A DNA stretch of 11,601 bases. It comes from Candidatus Pelagibacterales bacterium (GTDB taxonomy: Bacteria; Pseudomonadota; Alphaproteobacteria; Pelagibacterales; Pelagibacteraceae). The notes beneath the pieces are model-generated. The model worked only from the letters and a program-made list of their open reading frames with translations, did no database searches and was not told where the DNA came from. The DNA is taken from positions 1 to 11,601 of the forward strand of contig VHCC01000017.1 in assembly GCA_016882185.1 (NCBI GenBank), read 5' to 3'. Below are positions 7,883 to 11,601 of the stretch, in pieces; position 1 is the stretch's first letter, and each line of letters starts with the position of its first letter. A program made the translations under genes and the position numbers.

Positions 7883-7947
7883 AAATCGTAACAAAAGGTG
7901 ATTAGCTATTGTCATGAATTTTACTAAATATTTGATGCATCGTAATT
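7883..7947 (+). promoter_or_regulatory. 65-base ftsA-lpxC spacer, possible weak promoter for lpxC
   Basis: This is the longest non-coding stretch in the window and sits where ftsZ would be expected. TTGTCA at 7909-7914 resembles a -35 box (five of six), and TTTGAT at 7931-7936 is a four-of-six -10 match at 16-base spacing. Transcription from it would begin only a few bases before the lpxC ATG. The -10 candidate overlaps an 8-base palindrome GATGCATC (7934-7941), which could be an operator or chance. No Shine-Dalgarno precedes lpxC. In DNA this AT-rich such matches are weak evidence, and read-through from ftsA is equally possible. Confidence 0.22.
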
Positions 7948-8865
7948 ATGTATCAAAAGACTTTAAAGTCAAAAATCAATTTTAAAGGTATAGGTTTGCA
8001 TAGCGGATTAGTTGCTAATCTTTTAATTAAGCCATCATCGCCTAATTCTGGAATAAATTTTGTAAGGACGGATTACAAAGGTAAAGAAAAAATTATCAAA
8101 GCCCATATTAGTAATGCCTTGCCAGCAAAATTGTGCACAACTATTTCTAATAAATATGTTTCAGTTTCTACTATTGAGCATTTAATGTCTGCTCTATCAG
8201 GAATGGGCATTGATAATGCAATAGTCGAGGTTGATGGACAGGAGTTGCCGATTTTAGATGGAAGTTCAAAAGAGTTCGTGATTGCTATTCAAGACTCTGG
8301 AATTACGGTTCAAAGCTGCGAGAAGAAATATATTAAAATTTTAAAAAAAATTATTGTTAAAGACAATGGAAAATTAATTTCAATTGAACCGACAAATAAA
8401 AATAAATTAGAAATTGATTATGAAATTGATTTTCATGATCGCGTTATTAAAAAACAAAGTAAAAAAATAGATTTAGAAAAAAACGGATTTATGGAAGTTT
8501 ATGACTCTAGAACATTTTGCTTACAAAAAGATCTTGAAAATATATTTAAGATGGGACTTGCAAAAGGTGGTTCTTTAGACAATGCAATTGTTGTTTCTGA
8601 AGATAAAGTTTTAAATCAAGATGGATTAAGACATAAAGATGAGTTTGTGAGACATAAAATTCTAGACTGTATAGGTGATTTATATTTAGCAGGTTACTCT
8701 CTCATTGGAAAAGTAAACTGTTATCAAGGAGGCCATGATATGACACGTAAACTATTAGAAGCCTTAATAAAAAATAAAAGCTCCTGGAATTTAACTTCTC
8801 TGAAATCAAAAAATTTATCGCCTGTTAGTTCTTATTTATCAAATCAACTTGTAGTGAATTTATAA
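7948..8865 (+). CDS. lpxC: LpxC, UDP-3-O-acyl-GlcNAc deacetylase
   Basis: Cytoplasmic zinc amidase that performs the committed step of lipid A synthesis, removing acetate from UDP-3-O-acyl-GlcNAc. It has 305 residues, like the E. coli enzyme. The N-terminus QKTLKSKI..KGIGLHSG (3-20) fits the family start and supports ATG 7948. Zinc ligands are His78 in STIEHLMSAL (74-83), His236 and Asp240 in RHKILDCIGDL (235-245). Glu77 is the general base and His263 in GGHDMTRKLL (261-270) is the other catalytic residue. PILDGSS (101-107) is also conserved. The gene marks an LPS-making Gram-negative. It usually follows ftsZ in Proteobacteria, but here it follows ftsA directly. No ribosome binding site is evident upstream. 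Confidence 0.97.
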   Translation: MYQKTLKSKINFKGIGLHSGLVANLLIKPSSPNSGINFVRTDYKGKEKIIKAHISNALPAKLCTTISNKYVSVSTIEHLMSALSGMGIDNAIVEVDGQELPILDGSSKEFVIAIQDSGITVQSCEKKYIKILKKIIVKDNGKLISIEPTNKNKLEIDYEIDFHDRVIKKQSKKIDLEKNGFMEVYDSRTFCLQKDLENIFKMGLAKGGSLDNAIVVSEDKVLNQDGLRHKDEFVRHKILDCIGDLYLAGYSLIGKVNCYQGGHDMTRKLLEALIKNKSSWNLTSLKSKNLSPVSSYLSNQLVVNL

Positions 8866-8882
8866 TTTTAGTGATAAAACTT

Positions 8883-8911
8883 AATTAAAAGAAATAATAA
8901 AACTTTTAATT
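8883..8911. repeat. Perfect 9-bp inverted repeat before bamD
   Basis: AATTAAAAG at 8883-8891 and its exact reverse complement CTTTTAATT at 8903-8911 are separated by an 11-base A-rich loop. The right arm ends 3 bases before the bamD ATG, so a hairpin would cover the ribosome-binding region. There is only one G:C pair per stem, so the RNA hairpin would be weak. No U-tract typical of a terminator follows. It could equally be a protein site or composition-driven chance. Confidence 0.4.
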
Positions 8912-8914
8912 TTA

Positions 8915-9739
8915 ATGTTTAAACTAAAAAAAATATTTTCAATTTTATTAGTTTTTTTACTTATTTTAAGCTGTTCATCATCAAACGATAAGCCTTTAGT
9001 TCCGCCACCTAAAGAGAAAATTAGTCTGCCAAAGTTATGGGGCTTTGCTATGGATGATTTTAATAATGGCAATGCTGAAGGAGCAATCGAAAAATTTAAG
9101 ATGGTAGAAAAAGATTATTCCTACACTGAGTGGGCCCCAAAATCTTTATTAATGATGGCATATGTTTATTATGAGGCAAATCGTTGTTCAGATACACTGT
9201 CAATACTCGAACGATATGTAAAATTTTATCCAAGTAATCCTGAGAGAGTTTACGTAGAATATTTAAAAGGTGTTTGTTACTTTGAGGAAGTTAGTGAATT
9301 TTCAAAAGATCAAGAAAAAACTGTTAAAGCAATAAATCAATTTAAATCTTTAATAAATACTTATCCAAACACTGAATATGCAGATGACGCAAAATATAAA
9401 TTAGATCTGCTGAATGACTTGATGGCAGGAAAAGAGATGTACGTTGCAAGATATTATATGAATAAACGAAAATGGGCAGCGGCTATTGGGAGATTAAAAA
9501 CAATTGTAGATAAATATCAAACTACAATTTATATCGAGGAGGCTTTATATAGACTGGTTGAAATTTATCATAAATTAGGATTAGAAGAAGATGCTAGCAA
9601 AGCCGCAGCAATTTTAGGCTATAATTTTAATTCAAGTGAGTGGTATAAAAAAAGTTATTTATTAGTATCAACAAATCAGACAACTTTACCTAAAAAAGAT
9701 AAATCTATTCTAGATGGTTTTAAAAAAATACTTAATTAA
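8915..9739 (+). CDS. bamD: BamD (ComL/YfiO), outer-membrane assembly lipoprotein
   Basis: Essential lipoprotein of the BAM complex that, with BamA, inserts beta-barrel proteins into the outer membrane from the periplasmic face. It has 274 residues. The signal peptide is basic (MFKLKK) plus a hydrophobic core (8-18), ending in the lipobox LILSC with Cys20 as the acylated residue. This fixes the ATG at 8915. The mature part is helical and TPR-like: FAMDDFNNGNAEGAIEKF (44-61), WAPKSLLMMAYVYY (73-86), the family-typical YPSNPE (105-110) and the stretch YLKGVCYFE (116-124), then YPNTEYADDAKYK (150-162) and YYMNKRKWAAAIGR (180-193). Context between lpxC and ligA matches the alphaproteobacterial comL position. 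It lies 49 bases after lpxC and 6 bases before ligA. CpoB/YbgF-type TPR proteins are less likely given the lipobox and context. Confidence 0.93.
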   Translation: MFKLKKIFSILLVFLLILSCSSSNDKPLVPPPKEKISLPKLWGFAMDDFNNGNAEGAIEKFKMVEKDYSYTEWAPKSLLMMAYVYYEANRCSDTLSILERYVKFYPSNPERVYVEYLKGVCYFEEVSEFSKDQEKTVKAINQFKSLINTYPNTEYADDAKYKLDLLNDLMAGKEMYVARYYMNKRKWAAAIGRLKTIVDKYQTTIYIEEALYRLVEIYHKLGLEEDASKAAAILGYNFNSSEWYKKSYLLVSTNQTTLPKKDKSILDGFKKILN

Positions 9740-9745
9740 CTTTTA

Positions 9746-11601
9746 ATGAAGTCGTTATCTTTAAAAGAGTACAAGGAAAAAATTGCGTTAATTGAAAAAC
9801 TAAATAAAGCTTACTATCATAATGATAAACCATTAGTTTCAGATGCAGAGTATGATAGAATCAAAAATGATATTCTAGATTTTGAAAAAAAAAATCCTAA
9901 AATTATAGATAAAAATTCCCCAACAAAAAAAGTAGGTTTTACTCCTTCAGAAAAATTTTCTAAAGTTAAACATCTTGTGCCTATGTTATCCTTAGATAAT
10001 GCCTTTACAAAAGATGATGTAGAAGACTTTTTAAAAAAAATTAGAAACTATCTAAACTTTGAAAAAGATTATTCCATAGAATTAACAGCAGAACCTAAGA
10101 TTGATGGAATTTCCGCATCTTTGATTTATAAGAATAATAGGATTATTCGTGGACTTTCGAGAGGAGATGGTGAATACGGAGAAGATATAACAGAAAATTT
10201 ATTAACGATTAAAGATATTCCGCAAATACTACACGGAGAGAGCATAGATAAAGAATTTGAAATTAGAGGTGAAGTTTACATTGGAAAAAAAGATTTTGTA
10301 AAAATTAAAAACGATTTTGCAAATCCAAGAAATGCAGCAGGAGGATCGTTAAGACAAAAAGACTCAAAAAAAACAGCTTCAATACCATTAAAATTTTTTG
10401 CTCATAGTGTTGGTGATATTGATGAAAAAAAATTTAAAACACATGTTAATTTTTTAAATTTTTGCAAGAAAATTGGTTTTAAAACAAATCCCCTTACGCA
10501 AACTTTTAGTTCAATAGATGAGTTAATTAAAGGCTATCATCATATAGAAGAAATTAGATCCTCATTGGATTATGATATTGATGGAATAGTTTATAAAGTG
10601 AATGACTTGGCACTTCAAAAGAGACTTGGAAGTTTATCATCATCACCAAGATGGGCTATTGCTCATAAATTTTCCTCTGAAAAAGCTATAACCGTCGTTC
10701 GAAAAATTGAAATACAAGTTGGACGAACAGGAGCACTTACCCCAGTTGCAAAATTAGATCCGGTTAATGTAGGTGGAGTATTAGTATCAAATGCGACATT
10801 ACATAACCAAGATGAAATTGTTAGAAAAGATATAAGATTAAACGATACAGTTATCATACAAAGAGCAGGAGATGTTATTCCGCAAGTAGTAGAAGTTATT
10901 AAATCTAAAAGAGATAAAAATAGTAAAAAATTTATATTTCCGGAAAAATGTCTATGCGGCCGACCTGCAGTTAATGATTTTAACGAAACTTCAAAAAAAT
11001 TAGATGCAGTTAAAAGATGCACAGATACAGGATTTAATTGTGAATTTATGGCAAGAGAAAAAATTAAACATTTTGTATCTAAAGAAGCTCTAGATATTGA
11101 AGGTTTTGGAAAAAAAATCGTAGAAGATTTTTGGTTGTTAAATTTTATACGTTTACCACAAGATATTTTTACTCTTGATTATAAAAAAATTGAAAAACTG
11201 GAAGGTTGGGGAGAATTGTCAGTTAATAATTTAAAGACAGCAATTGATAAAAGCAAAGATATAAGTCTTATAAAATTTATTTATAGTCTTGGTATACGAC
11301 ATATCGGCTTAGAAAATGCCAAAAATTTATCACGGTACTTTATTTCTATAAAAAATTTTTTAAAGCTTTGTAATTCAGATCTTTTAATGAATGAAATTAA
11401 CAATTTAAAGGAAATTGATGGAATAGGTGAAACTCAAATTGAATCTTTGGTAAACTTTTTTAAGGATAAGAAAAATAACAAAGTAGTTTATGAATTGAGT
11501 AAAATTTTAAATATTCAAGATTTTGTAGAAAAGAAAATTGATAGTTTTTTTTCTGGAAAAAATATTATGTTTACAGGAGGATTTTCTACCATGAGCAGGT
11601 C
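9746..11601 (+). CDS. ligA: LigA, NAD+-dependent DNA ligase (3'-truncated by window edge)
   Basis: Seals nicks in DNA during replication and repair using NAD+. The frame is open from ATG 9746 through 618 codons to the window end without a stop. Family length of about 670-680 suggests roughly 60 residues are missing. The domain Ia helices contain YYHNDKPLVSDAEYD (23-37) for NMN binding. The adenylation motif EPKIDG (116-121) has the nucleotidyl Lys118. RGLSRGDG.YGEDIT (135-149), FEIRGEV (171-177), NPRNAAGGSLRQ (193-204) and DIDGIVYKV (277-285) follow. The OB fold includes GRTGALTPVA (326-335) and RAGDVIP (373-379). Zinc-finger cysteines are C402, C404, C425 and C432, with unusual spacing. Helix-hairpin-helix units occur near 485-500 and 554-568. 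The BRCT domain begins near 603 (SGKNIMFTGGFSTMSR). There is no Shine-Dalgarno at the start, which lies 6 bases after bamD; recN, often found between them, is absent. Confidence 0.96.
   Translation, partial: MKSLSLKEYKEKIALIEKLNKAYYHNDKPLVSDAEYDRIKNDILDFEKKNPKIIDKNSPTKKVGFTPSEKFSKVKHLVPMLSLDNAFTKDDVEDFLKKIRNYLNFEKDYSIELTAEPKIDGISASLIYKNNRIIRGLSRGDGEYGEDITENLLTIKDIPQILHGESIDKEFEIRGEVYIGKKDFVKIKNDFANPRNAAGGSLRQKDSKKTASIPLKFFAHSVGDIDEKKFKTHVNFLNFCKKIGFKTNPLTQTFSSIDELIKGYHHIEEIRSSLDYDIDGIVYKVNDLALQKRLGSLSSSPRWAIAHKFSSEKAITVVRKIEIQVGRTGALTPVAKLDPVNVGGVLVSNATLHNQDEIVRKDIRLNDTVIIQRAGDVIPQVVEVIKSKRDKNSKKFIFPEKCLCGRPAVNDFNETSKKLDAVKRCTDTGFNCEFMAREKIKHFVSKEALDIEGFGKKIVEDFWLLNFIRLPQDIFTLDYKKIEKLEGWGELSVNNLKTAIDKSKDISLIKFIYSLGIRHIGLENAKNLSRYFISIKNFLKLCNSDLLMNEINNLKEIDGIGETQIESLVNFFKDKKNNKVVYELSKILNIQDFVEKKIDSFFSGKNIMFTGGFSTMSR

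Noticed and set aside
7914..7985. Short + strand frame running from the ftsA-lpxC spacer into lpxC, considered as an ftsZ remnant or small gene
   Set aside because: It encodes about 23 residues with no likeness to either end of FtsZ and overlaps the confident lpxC start.
8866..8914. Intrinsic terminator after lpxC
   Set aside because: The only hairpin candidate has one G:C pair and no following U-tract, and bamD starts right after it.
8881..9072. Reverse-strand open frame over the lpxC-bamD spacer and bamD signal peptide
   Set aside because: It is opposite the clear BamD lipoprotein start, is short, and has no family features. Similar reverse frames at 1665-1856, 2607-2867 and 4194-4376 were rejected for the same reason.
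10663..11022. 119-residue reverse-strand open frame inside ligA
   Set aside because: It lies wholly opposite the well-supported ligA reading frame, has no recognisable motif, and its length is plausible by chance opposite a coding gene.
1..11601. Defence system, mobile element, CRISPR array or novel biosynthetic cluster
   Set aside because: All coding space is accounted for by housekeeping genes with intact family motifs, and no spacer exceeds 65 bases; no repeats or integration marks were seen.

Overview
The window is a compact, AT-rich stretch (well under one third G+C by eye) with every gene on the + strand. It carries part of the division and cell wall (dcw) cluster, followed by lipid A, outer-membrane assembly and DNA ligase genes. 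LpxC and BamD show a Gram-negative outer membrane. The run ftsQ-ftsA-(ftsZ)-lpxC-bamD-(recN)-ligA is the layout I associate with Alphaproteobacteria. The low G+C, overlapping genes and tiny spacers suggest a streamlined lineage such as SAR11/Pelagibacterales; that assignment is inference. A Rickettsiales-like relative is the main alternative.

Layout: bases 1-563 hold the C-terminal part of murD. Then come ftsW (560-1684), murG (1684-2760), murC (2760-4166), murB (4156-5064), ddl (5061-5981), ftsQ (5978-6646) and ftsA (6650-7882). From murD to ftsQ every neighbouring pair overlaps by 1 to 11 bases, and ftsA follows after 3 bases, so this part reads as one transcript with translational coupling. 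A 65-base spacer leads to lpxC (7948-8865), a 49-base spacer to bamD (8915-9739), and 6 bases to ligA (9746 to the window end, incomplete). No non-coding stretch exceeds 65 bases. I see no tRNA, rRNA, CRISPR array, insertion sequence or convincing intrinsic terminator.

Function: MurB, MurC, MurD and Ddl make UDP-MurNAc-pentapeptide parts in the cytoplasm, MurG makes lipid II at the inner membrane, and FtsW polymerises glycan at the septum. FtsQ and FtsA are the periplasmic and cytoplasmic division-complex parts. LpxC commits UDP-acyl-GlcNAc to lipid A, and BamD helps insert outer-membrane proteins. LigA seals DNA nicks.

No undescribed system stands out; this is mostly housekeeping. The points worth a second look are negative or subtle. 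ftsZ is absent from its expected place between ftsA and lpxC, and recN from its expected place between bamD and ligA. FtsA has a degraded phosphate-2 loop, MurG has replaced several usually conserved residues, and LigA has an unusually spaced four-cysteine zinc finger.
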